DNA of 64,000 bases from Blastocystis hominis (GCF_000151665.1 NW_013171815.1:1687153-1751152), one strand, 5' to 3'. Shown: positions 1 to 10,421, counted from the stretch's first letter. The notes: a model not told the origin generated them from the letters alone. Numbers and translations are program-made.

Positions 1-219
1 GAAATCAAAAACCCGCACCACTTCAGGAAATGTATCATAGTAGAGATCGATTCCCTGTGGAACCGTTTTATAAAAGACTCTTCCTTCCGAATCATCCGCC
101 TCTTCATCGATATAATCCTTCAAATGGGACAGGAGCGACCCACAACTTCTGCACCGAAAATCATAACTACACGCCGCCACTCTCCCGACCAGCAAGAGAA
201 GAAGCCACACTACCAACAT
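1..219 (-). CDS. Secreted CxxC protein, possibly CULT-domain (3' part off the window)
   Basis: An open frame starts at ATG 219 and runs off the left edge without a stop. It opens with a clear signal peptide (MLVVWLLLLLVGRVAA), followed at once by a mature region starting CSYDFRC. A CRSCGSLL zinc-knuckle-like motif lies near residue 23, then an acidic stretch and an aromatic-rich segment. The order signal peptide, CxxCG, later hydrophobic/aromatic strands resembles the small secreted single-domain proteins built on the CULT fold (the cereblon thalidomide-binding domain), but the second CxxC pair would lie beyond the window. The start sits only 12 bp past the encoded stop of the neighbouring RCHY1 gene, so its promoter must overlap that gene's 3' end. 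The family call is tentative; secretion is better supported. Confidence 0.45.
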   Translation of the reverse strand, partial: MLVVWLLLLLVGRVAACSYDFRCRSCGSLLSHLKDYIDEEADDSEGRVFYKTVPQGIDLYYDTFPEVVRVFDF

Positions 220-233
220 GGAAGTGTTTGTCT

Positions 234-241
234 AACAAACA
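234..241 (-). terminator. TGTTTGTT poly(A)/3'-end element of RCHY1
   Basis: A perfect TGTTTGTT on the minus strand, four bases after the predicted cleavage base. Cleavage leaves ...AAA GAG T and the tail completes TAA. Confidence 0.7.
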
Positions 242-245
242 ACGC

Positions 246-1333
246 ACTCTTTGATCACTTTTGTGTTATAAGATTTACAAAAAGGACACTACTCTCAAAT
301 CCTCAACATGCACCTTACTTTGTGGTAGAAGAAATTAAATGGCACGGTACTTCGCTTCTCACAGTCGTTGCAGAAAATCGATCGCTTCCACTCATTGTAA
401 GGAGCTGGCATCGGATTATCCTTCACCCACTTATCCATTCGCATAAATAGCTCCCCTGCGTCGGCGATCGTCTTCTGACACAACGGACAAATGTAATTCG
501 TCTACGATGAATCATCATCCCATCCCCCACCTTAAGGTACTCCTTTAAGCAGGATTCGTGGATTCCGTGCCCGCAGACAAGGAACATGGACGTCTTCCGC
601 GAGGTTTGGAGCCATTCTCCGCAGATGGGGCAGTTGCAGAAGAGTTTGTTTTCGCTGCAGACATGGTTGTTTTTCCCTTCGATCCCCAGGCAAACGTTGC
701 ACGTCGGGCAGTGGTAGGAGTCGATGTTGAGGCCGCGACCGTGTCTGCACAGTTTGCAGTAGGGACAATGGTGGAATGAAGGAGCCGCATTACGACATGC
801 AGGATATGAATTGGTTGAACGTCATGTCGTTGCACCAGAAATGGCAGATGTTGCAGTAGTATTTACCCAAAACCTCCCCGCAGAACTTACACGTCTGGGC
901 GGCTTTCTGGATGGCAGGCATTCGTGATGACTACTTGGATGCGAAGACAATACATACACGCCATGTATTCGACTGCATAACGGTCCATCTCGTGCTCACA
1001 GCTCGCGTTATGACAAAAACGACAGGTGAAGAATCGATGACAATCAGGGCAAAGCATTTTTGCACCTCGAAGATAGTGCTCGCAGCCAAGATCCCCATTT
1101 TCTTTGTCCTACACTTCAGATACACTTAACAGAGAAACATGCCAAGTAATATCGGATTCGCTTATTGATCCATTTTCAAGCTCTTCCTCTGTTAGATATT
1201 GCTTTCCTGTAACTTCCAAGACCGTCTCAGTTGAAGACAGGTACTCGAAACTGAGAATTTTCTACACGTTTATCCACTGCTGCTGCACCGCTACTTGAAT
1301 CATTTGGTTCTTCTTCGTATCAGAGCTATCCAT
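246..1333 (-). CDS. RCHY1: CHY/RING zinc-finger E3 ubiquitin ligase (Pirh2 type)
   Basis: About 300 residues. After an acidic N-terminal tail come a CHY zinc finger (from GCEHYLRGAKMLCPDC, residues ~60-112), a CTCHY segment (CKFCG, CNICHFW, then HCPYCKLCRHG), a RING finger (CPICGEWL, CGHGIHESC, ending CPLCQKTI) and a C-terminal zinc ribbon (NPMPAPY, FCNDCEK, HKCPFCKSYNT). This is the full domain order of RCHY1/Pirh2 ubiquitin ligases. GT-AG introns of 28-33 nt join most exons; one junction (771-807) has no usable AG and instead fits an AT-AC intron (see findings). The final codons read AAA GAG T, then GCGT, then TGTTTGTT at 234-241. Cleavage after base 246 would make the stop TAA by polyadenylation; an encoded TAG follows 4 codons later at 232. 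The start ATG 1333 was chosen because it opens the frame that splices into the acidic tail. Confidence 0.9.
771..807 (-). other. Candidate AT-AC intron (37 nt) in the RCHY1 gene
   Basis: On the minus strand the exon ending ...AAC CAA TTC is followed by ATATCCTG and the next conserved codons CAT TGT CCC are preceded by TTCCAC. Removing ATATCCTG...TTCCAC keeps phase 0 and restores the CTCHY motif (CNICHFW, 9 residues, HCPYCKLC). No AG dinucleotide occurs between the two conserved blocks, so a GT-AG intron cannot join them. The 5' end matches 7 of 8 bases of the U12-type consensus ATATCCTT, and TCCTTCAT inside resembles the U12 branch site. A base-call error or a real frameshift remains possible. 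Confidence 0.45.
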
Positions 1334-1499
1334 ATGGATGCAATTTCGGATATACTTTTGTTTCAAACACTAGTACATTCATTTGTCTCTAAAGCGCACT
1401 ACCTGTATCTCCTTCGTCTCTTCGTCCTTTGGAAGCTTCTTCGTTCGGAGTTCGGTCAATTCCTTCACAAAGTCCTAGCTTATCACATGTACCATTTCG

Positions 1500-3164
1500 C
1501 TACATTAAATAACGTTTCCATACGACTTTATTCCACTTGCGTATCGAACAAAAAACAAAATCTATTTTCTTCTTTTTCTCTACTTCCGAAATATGTTTGC
1601 ACCTCTCCAGCAACGACGGATGACTATCTCAAAGATCCTTTCCAATTCCCACCTGTTTCGTAGCATGCTCACCAACCAATGAACCTTCAATGTGGACGCG
1701 TTCTCCACATTCAGCTTCACCAGCGCCGTTTTCAGTTCCTTTCCGTAGCCCAACTCTGTAGCGAAGGCATCCGCCTGATCCTCCTGTCTTCGACTCACAA
1801 CATTCACCACGCTGTCGCAGATCTCCTCGACTGCGCTCCAAATGCACTACAAATGGCGAAGTATTACGATTCCCAACCTCCATGAACAAAACAAAGCCCA
1901 TTAAAGTCGGCATGTCGGCGAAACCGAATGACGCGAACACCGCTTGGTTGTGCGCGAAGAGAGAGAACGACTCGATCATAGCGAGCATCACAAGCGAATT
2001 GACGGCGAGCATTCGATAGGTGTGCGCAAATCGCCAATGACCGAGTTCATGTCCGAGGACCGCCAGGATTTCGCGTTCGGAGAGCTGAGTCAGCAGCGTG
2101 TCGGCGATTAAAATGCCATTCACGCCGAAAAGTCCGTAAGCGGCTGCATTGCTGTGCCCGGTTCGTCGGCTGCTGTCGATTAGCTGCACGCGATTTACGC
2201 GGAATCCAACGCGTGAAGCGAGATTCTGAATCTGCTCGGAGAGCGACGAGGGCGGAAGAGGCGTGAGGCGGTTGAAAAGAGGGAGAAGGAAGCGCGGATA
2301 GAGAAGATTCAAAACAATGGAAAAGAGGACCAGAACCGACCAGAGAATGAAGAGAGTGCGGTGCGTGATATGCTGGTGAGAAGAAGGGAAGAGAACCTAC
2401 GCGGAGGATTAACTGGATGATTAAGTAGAGGATGATTTCGAGGATGAGATTCAGAAGCGAACTTTTGATGGTGTCCTGAACAAAGAGGGAAGGCGTTTGC
2501 TTGTTGAAGCCGTGTCTGCGCGTAAAAAAAGCGAGCGCCCTACTTTTCTTCAATGACGAAGATGGAATAAATCTTCCAGGGAAGGCGCACCAATTGCTCG
2601 TATATGTGTGAGATGACCACAAAGCAGATCGTAATAACGATCTCATTCGACCCGAAGTGGAAATAACTCTACTTTCAAAGGCGATACACACAGAATTACA
2701 GAGAGTCTCTTGCTTAAGTCATAACAAAACGGTAAAAAGCCAGAAAGTAAAAAGATGATATCGAAGAGCGTGAGTACAACCGATTTTACGATGGTAAACC
2801 TGTTTTTATCTTGGCCATAGAGCTGCGCTTTATAAAATGCCTTCCTCACTTTATTTTCCAGTTTGTCATTCTCTTCCTTGTTGTTTTCTTTATCTATCTC
2901 CTTTATTATAGACATCACATCCTATAGATCATTGCTATTTGAGGACGAAATCACTTCTGGGGGATTCATCTCTTGACAATCATTATACTCTAATTTGTTA
3001 AGGTAATAATCAATAACGCATCTACACATTCACAACAGCCTTAAACCATCTTACAAGACCCCTGTAATCACAACCGAAAGGAGCATGTAGTTAAACGAGG
3101 CTTCTGGCGCTCCCTCCTGTCGATACAAGGGAAACACAGAACCAAATCCAGTTACAAGTTGCAT
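1500..3164 (-). CDS. STE24: CAAX prenyl protease 1, Ste24 type (M48 metalloprotease)
   Basis: Multi-pass ER membrane zinc protease that trims prenylated CAAX proteins. The N-terminus (MQLVTGFGSVF...) leads into a first membrane segment around MLLSVVITGVLCVIDYY. The typical Ste24 region follows (KAQLYGQDKNRF, then a second hydrophobic span), then YEQLVRLPWKIYSIFVIEEKHGFN and two more membrane spans. The catalytic HExxH is visible in LAVLGHELGHW, and the second zinc-ligand region in SRRQEDQADAFATELGY. The C-terminus SHPSLLERCKHI is the family's conserved end. Six or more introns of 28-33 nt are needed. ATG 3164 overlaps the last in-frame TGA of the upstream pyruvate kinase frame, which supports earlier cleavage of that transcript. 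No good TGTTTGTT lies before the encoded TAG at 1500-1502; a weaker TGTTTTTTGTT is inside the last codons, so the exact C-terminus is uncertain. Confidence 0.9.
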
Positions 3165-3176
3165 CAAAAAAGAAAA

Positions 3177-3191
3177 TGTTTGTCACAAACA
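3177..3191. terminator. Palindromic 3'-end element TGTTTGT-C-ACAAACA
   Basis: A perfect palindrome with one central base. On the minus strand it supplies the TGTTTGTG element for pyruvate kinase cleavage. It lies 13 bp upstream of the Ste24 ATG at 3164. Confidence 0.55.
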
Positions 3192-3195
3192 AGGT

Positions 3196-4832
3196 AAGCC
3201 TCAATAACATACACATCCACACTCTTCTCCCAGTCGTCCACAACAACCAGTTTTCCACTATCCAGTACAAATCCAGCCTCGGTAATCTTCTTCGCCACCT
3301 CCTCTCTCTTCACCGCCTCGCTCACCTTCACGGTTCTGCACGCTCTGTAATATCCATCGACCTGGTTCGCCATCACCGCGTTGTCGGTCAGCACGAAGAT
3401 GGGCTGCGCGGCGTGATACTTGCTGATCCATCGCGGCAGCTCGTTTCCGCGCGTCACCGCCACAATCGCCACCGCGTGCTCCTGCAGAGCCTGCTCCACC
3501 GCTCCATGGCACACGGCCTCCACGTCTCCCACTCCGTATTTCTGCGCTCCCAGCTCATACACGCGCTACTCTTCACCGCTCTGCCCATCGCCTACACGCA
3601 CCACACGCGCCGCGGGATAGATCTTCTCGGTCTCCTCGCTGAGTCGACGCAGCATGGAGACGGCAGCGATCGGATACAGTCCGTTCGCCGACTCTCCCGA
3701 GAGCATCACAGCGTCCGATCCGTCCAGAATCGAGTTGGCCACATCCGTGCATTCCGCGCGCGTGGGTCGCGGCTTCTTGATCATCGAGTCCAGCATCTGC
3801 GTGGCGGTGATCGTGAATCGACCGCGCAGCGCCGCCTCGTGGAGCATGTACTTCTGCGCGAGGAACACTTTCTCGGGCGCCATCTCCATTCCCAGATCGC
3901 CGCGAGCGACCATGATGCCGTCCACCTTCTCCAAAATCTCCGCGTAGTTCTGCAGGCCTTCCTGGTTCTCGATCTTCGCGATGATCTGGATGTACTGCAG
4001 GTCGGGGCCCAGAACACGGCGGATCGTGTCGATATCGGAGCCTCGGCGGATGAAGGACGCCGCGATGCAATCCACGCGGTAGTGCTTCGGGAATTCCGTG
4101 ATATCGCGAATGTCCTGCACGTTAGAGAGCTGTCAGAAGAGAGATACGCTCTCTGTGAGCGTGGGGAGCGTGATGATGGCTCCGGGGATGTTCATGTTCT
4201 TGGTCTGGCCGATCGTCGCGGTATTCAGCGCTTTGCAGCGAATCGAACTACGGTTTAACGCTCCGTTTATGCCGACTCTGTGCCGATCTCCGTCACCTGG
4301 AACGTCAGATCACCGTCGGAAACGTAGATCAGCTGACCCATCTTCACGGAAGTGGGAAGATCTTTGTAGGAGCAAGAGATGCGGTGGCAATCGCCCTTGA
4401 TCTGCGAGTCAGCGACTCCAATAGCGACATACCGTGTAGTCGGTAGTGATCTCAACGATCGAGTCCTTTTCGATGGTAATGTTCTGACCATCGACTAAAT
4501 AACCAGTACGAATTTCAGGACCCTTAGTATCCAGCATCACAGCAACCTGCAGATTAGGTTTCGTCGATTTCACGTACGTGCTTTCCAGGACGCTGCTTCA
4601 GAGCTTCCATCAGGTTATCATGGGCTTTTCCGTGAGACTATTCGTCAGAATGGAAGGCTGCAAGTACTTCGTGCGTTCCGTGAGAGAAGTTGAAACGGGC
4701 AACATTCATTCCGGCGTCAATCATCTTGACCAGAGTATCCACATCCCAGCAAGCAGGTCCGAGCGTGCATACGATCTTGGTATTTCGGTACTTGAAAGGT
4801 GTGTTCGCAAGAATGGTATCAAAGCTAGGCAT
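3196..4832 (-). CDS. PYK: Pyruvate kinase
   Basis: Last step of glycolysis: phosphoenolpyruvate plus ADP gives pyruvate plus ATP, in the cytosol. The N-terminus [16 protein letters not shown] and [14 protein letters not shown] carry the conserved substrate-binding Arg and Asn-Phe-Ser-His. The B domain follows, then [13 protein letters not shown] and the signature [20 protein letters not shown] with [20 protein letters not shown]. The C-terminal allosteric domain continues to VDVYVIEA. Six introns of 29-33 nt interrupt it. After GAG GCT T comes ACCT and then TGTTTGTG (3184-3191), so polyadenylation after base 3196 would create TAA; the next encoded stop lies inside the Ste24 start codon. Length (~490 residues) is normal. 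ATG 4832 is the only ATG just before the conserved start of the fold. Confidence 0.95.
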
Positions 4833-4999
4833 GAACGTCACTCACCTCATTCTACTCTAAGTTGTAGTCAATGCAAGACATGGGGAAGTTATTTAAAGAA
4901 TTATTGGATGCAATCCGGAAGGAATCAACTGACTTTGATAAAGATGGCAATTGCTGGATCACTGTACATGCAGTCCCTCAAATAGAAAAAAAGAATGAC

Positions 5000-5007
5000 A
5001 ACAAACA
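5000..5007 (-). terminator. TGTTTGTT element that completes the COMMD stop
   Basis: A perfect minus-strand TGTTTGTT with four bases (TGTC) between it and the codon remnant TA. Confidence 0.7.
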
Positions 5008-5011
5008 GACA

Positions 5012-5754
5012 TAGTTTGCAGAAATAATATATCGAAAATCATTACAACATGACTTCCAGCTGGTCTGAATTGAGTTTTGGAGCGTATCCCGAATGGTTTT
5101 CAGCGTGCTGTAGTCAACTTCGAAATATTCTCTCAGCTTTCCACCCTGATGACTGGACCCCAACTCAATGAGATAGGAAGGATTGTACACTCTGTTTAAA
5201 CACTGGTTGCTAATCTCCACGTCGAGTCTCCACCGAACGTTCTAGCTTTTAGACGATTCTTATTCTCATACAGTCAATATGCGAGCCGTACTTTCCTGAG
5301 ACGATGAATCGCTCCCTCCCTGTTTTTTGAGTGCTAAGTTCTAGAGGTGACATCTTTGTGTATCAAAAACGATTCGATCGTAAAATTGGGATAAGACTGC
5401 CACTGTATTCTCATTGAACTTTGCTGGAAGTATCACATCACAAAAGTCATAAGGATTTATGCGGTGTTTAATGCACTCTGAGAATATGTATCCAATTACA
5501 AACACACAGTGCTCTAATCTTTCACGATCCAATTCAAGGAGTTCTGCGTATTATGCGCATGATTCAACAATACCATATAATTTATCAAATGTAATTGTTG
5601 GATCTTCGTGAGTTATATACGAAAAAACGAGAGAACAGATGGATTTCAATCCTAGGCGTAATCTTCATGCAATTCTGTTACGGAAGATTGCCAAATTCCT
5701 AACAAATTCGAAATCATTCTCTGCCTCCCTGTCAACTTTGAGACAAAACGACAT
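5012..5754 (-). CDS. COMM-domain protein
   Basis: COMMD proteins form the Commander/CCC complex that recycles endosomal cargo. About 195 residues: an N-terminal helical domain (NDFEFVRNLAIFR, ICSLVFSYITHED, LPAKFNENTVAVLSQFYDRI) and a C-terminal COMM domain opening NVRWRLDVEIS and continuing YLIELGSSHQGGKLREYFEVD and LKTIRDTLQNS. The tryptophan-containing strand and the leucine-rich final helix are the family marks; which COMMD paralogue it is was not settled. Four introns of exactly 30 nt are seen. The frame has no stop before TGTTTGTT (5000-5007). The codons GCA AAC TA are followed by TGTC and the motif, so the tail makes TAA. Without this the frame runs nine residues further into a phenylalanine-rich tail. 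Confidence 0.8.
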
Positions 5755-5922
5755 TATGAAAAAACAAACAGGAAATGGGTAATTAATATTCCAAAGAATA
5801 AATATGTTATTTCCTAGAAATGAATTGTGCACGAGAAAAAAGACAAAAAAAATAGAGATACATGCATACTACAAAAACCAAATCATACATAAGTCAAGAA
5901 AGGAATCGCCTTCACGGGATCT

Positions 5923-6318
5923 TTACGCGGATCCACTCGCCAGATCCACTTGACTCATTGCAGACACATCTCCGCTCCGAACAGATGCACTCAGTTCAGA
6001 CAAAGCTTCAGAGTCCGGGTGATCAATGTCAATTTTAAATACCAGCTTCTTGTTACTCATCTCAATCGTGTCCTCTATCCATTCAAACGTATGAATACAA
6101 AATACGTGGCGTAATTATCAATTCTGTTCCATCCGTAGCTTCGTAATGTCCAATAAGCTTCTTCCCATTTATATAGAGAATAGGGTGCGGTTTGTCTAGG
6201 TCCTATGCAATAACGCGGGTTTCCCTATTATCACTTCAATTTCGTATGTGCAATCCTTCCAATCTCCCTCCGTACTAATTCCCTCAATTTCTATGCTAAC
6301 AAACGATTCAGAAGACAT
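5923..6318 (-). CDS. TFIIIC subunit 6-like protein (RNA polymerase III factor)
   Basis: About 110 residues. The segment CTYEIEDLDKPHPILYINGK followed by LIGHYEATDGTELIIT matches the small beta-barrel domain of TFIIIC subunit 6 (GTF3C6 / tau55 family): an acidic Asp-Leu-Asp turn, Pro-Ile, Gly, then the Gly-Thr-Glu-Leu strand. This subunit helps TFIIIC bind tRNA promoters. Two introns of 32 and 31 nt. The C-terminal tail is acidic and serine-rich and ends at an encoded TAA. The start ATG 6318 shares a base with the stop of ZNRD2 (sequence TAATG). Its transcript must therefore begin inside the upstream gene. Confidence 0.72.
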
Positions 6319-6776
6319 TAACAATACAAACTATGAATCTCCTTCAAACAATCAATAGCCTGATGAATTACTTGGAGCTTTCTTTCTAAAACACTGTCAT
6401 CGGCTTCCGACTCTTCCAACAGACGCTTGGTTCGCGCTTCTACAAAACCCATCAGATTCGCTTCAATTGGAGACATTGAGCCTTTCGGCATCTCTACTTT
6501 CGGAGCTGCAGACACTTGCTTCGGAGCAGGGTTTTCTTTCTATTTCAAAGTGCAAAATAATCGTCTCCTACTCTGTAAAACCCATCATCGTCCTTAACAA
6601 AGTGAGAATTGCAGGAAACGCAAATCACCTCACCTTGTCGACTTCGCATCAAGGGAACATTGCAAGCGTCGCACGCTGGTTCTAGCATTGTCCATCCCTA
6701 TAGATGAGATTGTTGAGTCATTTCAAACTTCAAGCAGCTTTTGACCTAAAATAGCAGAAACATCTGGGGCAGACAT
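6318..6776 (-). CDS. ZNRD2: ZNRD2 / Sjogren autoantigen p27-like zinc-ribbon protein
   Basis: About 130 residues. It starts MSAPDVSAILGQKLLEGWTM, the typical opening of the family, followed by a zinc ribbon with CDACNVPLM and CVSCNSHFV. A proline-rich linker and a C-terminal helix (EARTKRLLEESEADDSVLERK) complete it. The family's cellular role is poorly known. Two introns of 31 and 32 nt. The stop TAA at 6320-6318 overlaps the next gene's ATG; the last codons (TTTGTATTGTT) only weakly resemble the 3'-end element. Confidence 0.8.
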
Positions 6777-6855
6777 TGGAAAAATCAAGTAAAAGGCAGA
6801 GCGACTTTTCGGTAAAACAGTATTTGTTTGACGTTTTGTGAGTATTTCGTGCAAG

Positions 6856-8055
6856 ATGCCGGAGATGTTCATATCCGATAACTCCTATCGATACTTGGTG
6901 TTTCAACGCATCAACCATATCTTTACGTAGTTTTTAAATTTGTGAATCGAGCGTAGTATTGCTAGACAGGCTGTAGAATTTGATAAGCGAAAAGACTACT
7001 CGAAGGCTTTAACGCTGTATAGTGTGTGTTCAACTTTGATAACGTCGGAAATTGATGTAGTACATAAAGCACTTGTTGGAATTAGTCCTGGGATGCGTGT
7101 TGTGGGAATGACGCGAAGTCATTCCTTATTCGCTTGCGTTCTCTGTATAATTACCGCATGGACTCGATCCACGAGATGCAGCTAACTTCCTATTCTTCAG
7201 GCTGCAAGGTATTTCCAGTGTTTTCAAGTCAATTCTAGTTTGAAGATGAGTCTGTGGATTTAAATTCCTTCTCGATCACTCCCGTACCTCACCATAACTC
7301 TCCATTCACTCCTAGTCTCCCACATTCTCCTTCCCTACTCCCGATCCCCATTGTCAACCCGACAAGCTCAAAGACCGTCTCAATCTGATCCTTCGGATCG
7401 TCAAACACAAGCCGTTCAACACGAACGTGCATCTTCCGGCCTCCATCTTCGACTTTGACAACGTGGTCATTCCCCTGTTCTCCGTCAAACTCATCGCTTT
7501 CGAGCAGCTCCAGTCCATTTCCTTCAGCCATTCCACGCCCTCCATCCTCTGGACGACCGCCTCAAAGATCTTCCGCGCGCTTCTCTCTCTCAAAGTAGCG
7601 ATTGACTTGAGATGCCATGCAGTCGGAAGCAGAGTCGAAAATGAATTTCGTCTCGCCCAGCAGTCTTTTTACCGCGGTTCGCAACGAAAACGCGCGGCAA
7701 TCCATCGAAGTGTTCCCCGATGCGCCGATCACCCGCGAGTGCGAGATGTGTGGTGAAATTTACGTGTAGGGATCTAAAGAGATACAGAAAAGCGGTTATG
7801 GAGTCTGTGAAGACGCTCTTCTCGCTTTCAGCGATGGAGCAGATGGCGACCGAGAATGTGAGGAAAGGAGGCAAAAGTGACGGATAGAGGAGAAGAACGC
7901 AGGAGGAAGCGGACGAAGATCGGAAAACGTATGTTGCGGTGAAGGACTGCCAGATAATGACGAGTGAAGTGTTCATTCCGCTGGTAATGGCGGATCTGCA
8001 CCACCTGACACAAGTGTATATAGATTACCGGAAGAAGCTGCTATTGGAGTTGTAA
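6856..8055 (+). CDS. Multi-exon protein with MIT-like N-terminal helices, function unknown
   Basis: The first exons give a helical hairpin (TIARQAVEFDKRKDYSKALTL) with the spacing of an MIT domain, the three-helix module that binds ESCRT-III tails. After that comes a Ser/Pro-rich linker, then a conserved-looking block (LKDRLNLILRIVKHKPFNTN, HLPASIFDFDNVVIPLF) that I do not recognise. The C-terminal exons are helical and end VYIDYRKKLLLEL. At least seven introns of 28-32 nt are used; the splice near 7750-7770 is uncertain (a short or longer intron fits), so a break there cannot be excluded. The gene shares an 80-bp divergent promoter with ZNRD2. A TGTTTGTT lies at 8063-8070, just past the encoded TAA. 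Confidence 0.55.
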
Positions 8056-8104
8056 TATGAATTGTTTGTTGAAAGAGTCAATCATGATAACATAGTGCTG
8101 AACG

Positions 8105-9815
8105 ATGGGAATATTGCTACCGATTTACTATGTTATTTTAGCCGTCATGGCAGTAGCCGCTCTATATATGGTGAACGAAATCTCAAGATTGTCCCTGAGC
8201 GAGTTTTTCTCCATTCTGTAAATCTTATTTTGTAGACAACATCGCAAAATGGGCTATGATGGCAGTGATACCAGCCAAACAGTCAAGGCGGCCGATTTTT
8301 CGCAAACTCTTTCCCATAAGCATGAAAAGTTGTCAAGCAAGCGCAACGTGACAAAATTGGAGGCTGCGATGCATTATATTGATTTCAACAAACCTAACTG
8401 GTATTGTCAACTTTTGGAGTTCATACTCTTAGGAAGGAATTGTTTGAAGTGAGGAGACAGGTTTTGGTAGAGCAATATCTTGAGTAGCTGAGCTGCTTTT
8501 TGCTGACCTCTAGAAAAGTGCCGGATCCGTATCCGATATCAAGTAAAGAGTGAGTTCATTGTGCGTGTACTAATTCGCAGTCCAGAGCACTCGGATATCA
8601 TGATCCACGATACAAAGCAGGGCTATTATATGCTTCTGATGCACAACGTCTGCTATGACTTTATCCGTGACGGTATGAACATTTATGTGAAGGACCCCAA
8701 CGATGTCGATATCAGTACGATTCCTGGCGGTACAAATGATCGATTTTCCCTCTAAATTGCAGTCTTTGCAACTGGCTGGAACTTCCAAGTGCTAGCGGAG
8801 CCGTTCCCGAGCTACCACAAGATCATCGAGAACCCGAACAGCTACATGCTGATTCCGCACAGTTCCCGCAACATTGCTCACTACATGGAGGTCTACACGA
8901 TCGTCTACCACATCCTGCACCAGCCCCACCGATTTCCACACGTATCCGTCCGCATCGCCTGGCATGTAGATCGAGAACATCTTCTACCCCACGATGGAGA
9001 ACCAGAAGATTTACCTCTGGATCCAGCACTACAAGGACATCGCGCTCTCCCTGCTCCCCGCCGAGAGCCAGTTCGACAACGTCTTCCGCGAGCGCATGAT
9101 GGAGATCGCCGCCGACGGCGCGCTCTGCTTCCGCCGTCTGGTTTCCACGTTTCCACGTTTTGACGGGTAGATGGCTCCGAGCCGAATGAGCTATCTGTTC
9201 TACGGAGGCATCTTCACCTCGCCCACCGAAGTGGAGACGGTGCGCGCGGCGTCGTACAAGTTTTACAAGCTGGACCCCGTGCGGAAACGCAACCAATTAC
9301 CGCGGGTGATGCTGATGACGCGCGCTAATGTGGCTGGAAACCTTCCCGGACGCATGATCGGGAACAAGAACGAGCTGTCGCTGTATCTTCGTCGGGGGCG
9401 GGAGTGGATCTACTCGGAGGACGCGATGGAGCTGCTGGACCCGCGGACGCAGGCGCAGCGCATGGTGGACACCGACATTCTGCTGGGCGTGCTGGGCTCC
9501 GGGTTCGCGAACGCGATTTTCATGCTGCCGGGGAGCGTGATCGTGTCGTTCTCGCCGCCGTGGGTGGGAGGGTTCTTCTTCAGCACGATGGCGGAGTTCT
9601 GCCAGGTGCGGTATATCCCGGTGTACAATTACAGCATCGTGCCGCCGAACGAGTGCACGGGATTGATCACGGAGTACGGAGAAATGACCGGCAAGTCGGA
9701 GTATTGCCTCTCCACGCTGTATACCGCTACCGTCTACTTTAACCTGGGCGCGGTGAGCACGATCTTGCGGCAGGCGCTCACGCATGTTCGGGTGTACAAG
9801 TATCACACGCAGTGA
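8105..9815 (+). CDS. GT61-family glycosyltransferase, type II membrane protein
   Basis: The N-terminus (MGILLPIYYVILAVMAVAAL) is a single signal anchor, as expected for a Golgi/ER transferase. The lumenal domain has the GT61 (DUF563, EOGT/POMGNT2-like) pattern: PRVMLMTRANVAGNL, a region around NELSLYLRRGREW, then GVLGSGFANAIFMLPGSVIV and the Pro-rich turn FSPPWVGGF. Such enzymes add xylose or GlcNAc to glycoproteins; the acceptor cannot be told from sequence. Seven introns of 28-33 nt. The last exon (from 9171) is long and GC-rich with no intron. Start ATG 8105 is preferred because an earlier ATG (8086) meets a stop after two codons. Confidence 0.82.
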
Positions 9816-9926
9816 GAAGGGAAGTGTTCATTGGTGGTGTCTGTAGAAATAAAGTGTGTTTGGTTGTGTTTGAGAGGAAACAGAGCGAATGGTACTCAAG
9901 TTGGAAGTGATAGTTCATCAACGCGC

Positions 9927-10421
9927 TTAGAAACTAAGCTTCTTGAAGAAGTAAGCGACTCCAGCCTTGTGTCTCTCCTTGGTGATATCGTTCTGGTGCA
10001 GGTACCTGCCTATCACACAACCCGCACACCACCTACACGTTCTGGAAGGTCTTCGACACTTTCTTCAGAGCTTCCTTTCTCTCCTCAGGCTTCATGTCAC
10101 CCTTGGTCAGATCAGCAAGATCGAAGTCCACATTGTAACTACAGAGTCAAACGGCGCACATGGAACAAACCGAGTGGGCATGAAGTGCTGGAGGTTCAGA
10201 ACCTTCGTGAACACCTTCATCGTGGTTCTCTTCTGCACTTTCTTCTCAGACATGCTGGTGAGAACCTTGCGAGGACCTCTCTTGAGTCCGCAAACGACAG
10301 CGTAGGGGAACTTGTACTTCGAGTCTCCCTCCTCATTCACCTTCACGATGAAAGCCTTCTTTCCGGCGTACTTGCCAGAGAGAATGACTACGACCTTTCC
10401 AGCCTTAAGAAACTTGGTCAT
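9927..10421 (-). CDS. RPL27: 60S ribosomal protein eL27
   Basis: Small basic large-subunit protein. The N-terminus MTKFLKAGKVVVILSGKYAG and the middle block LQHFMPTR followed by YNVDFDLADLTKGD match eL27; the C-terminus ends KAGVAYFFKKLSF. Two introns of 32 and 31 nt fall inside. An AG directly precedes the ATG (GAATAG-ATG), so a 5'UTR intron, or splicing right at the start codon as in uL4 here, is possible. About 135 residues, normal length. It converges on the GT61 gene with 111 bp between stops. Confidence 0.93.

Noticed and set aside
3176-4258. 360-codon plus-strand open frame opposite pyruvate kinase
   Set aside because: It is the antisense shadow of a GC-rich, conserved gene; its protein is rich in His/Arg with no family resemblance.
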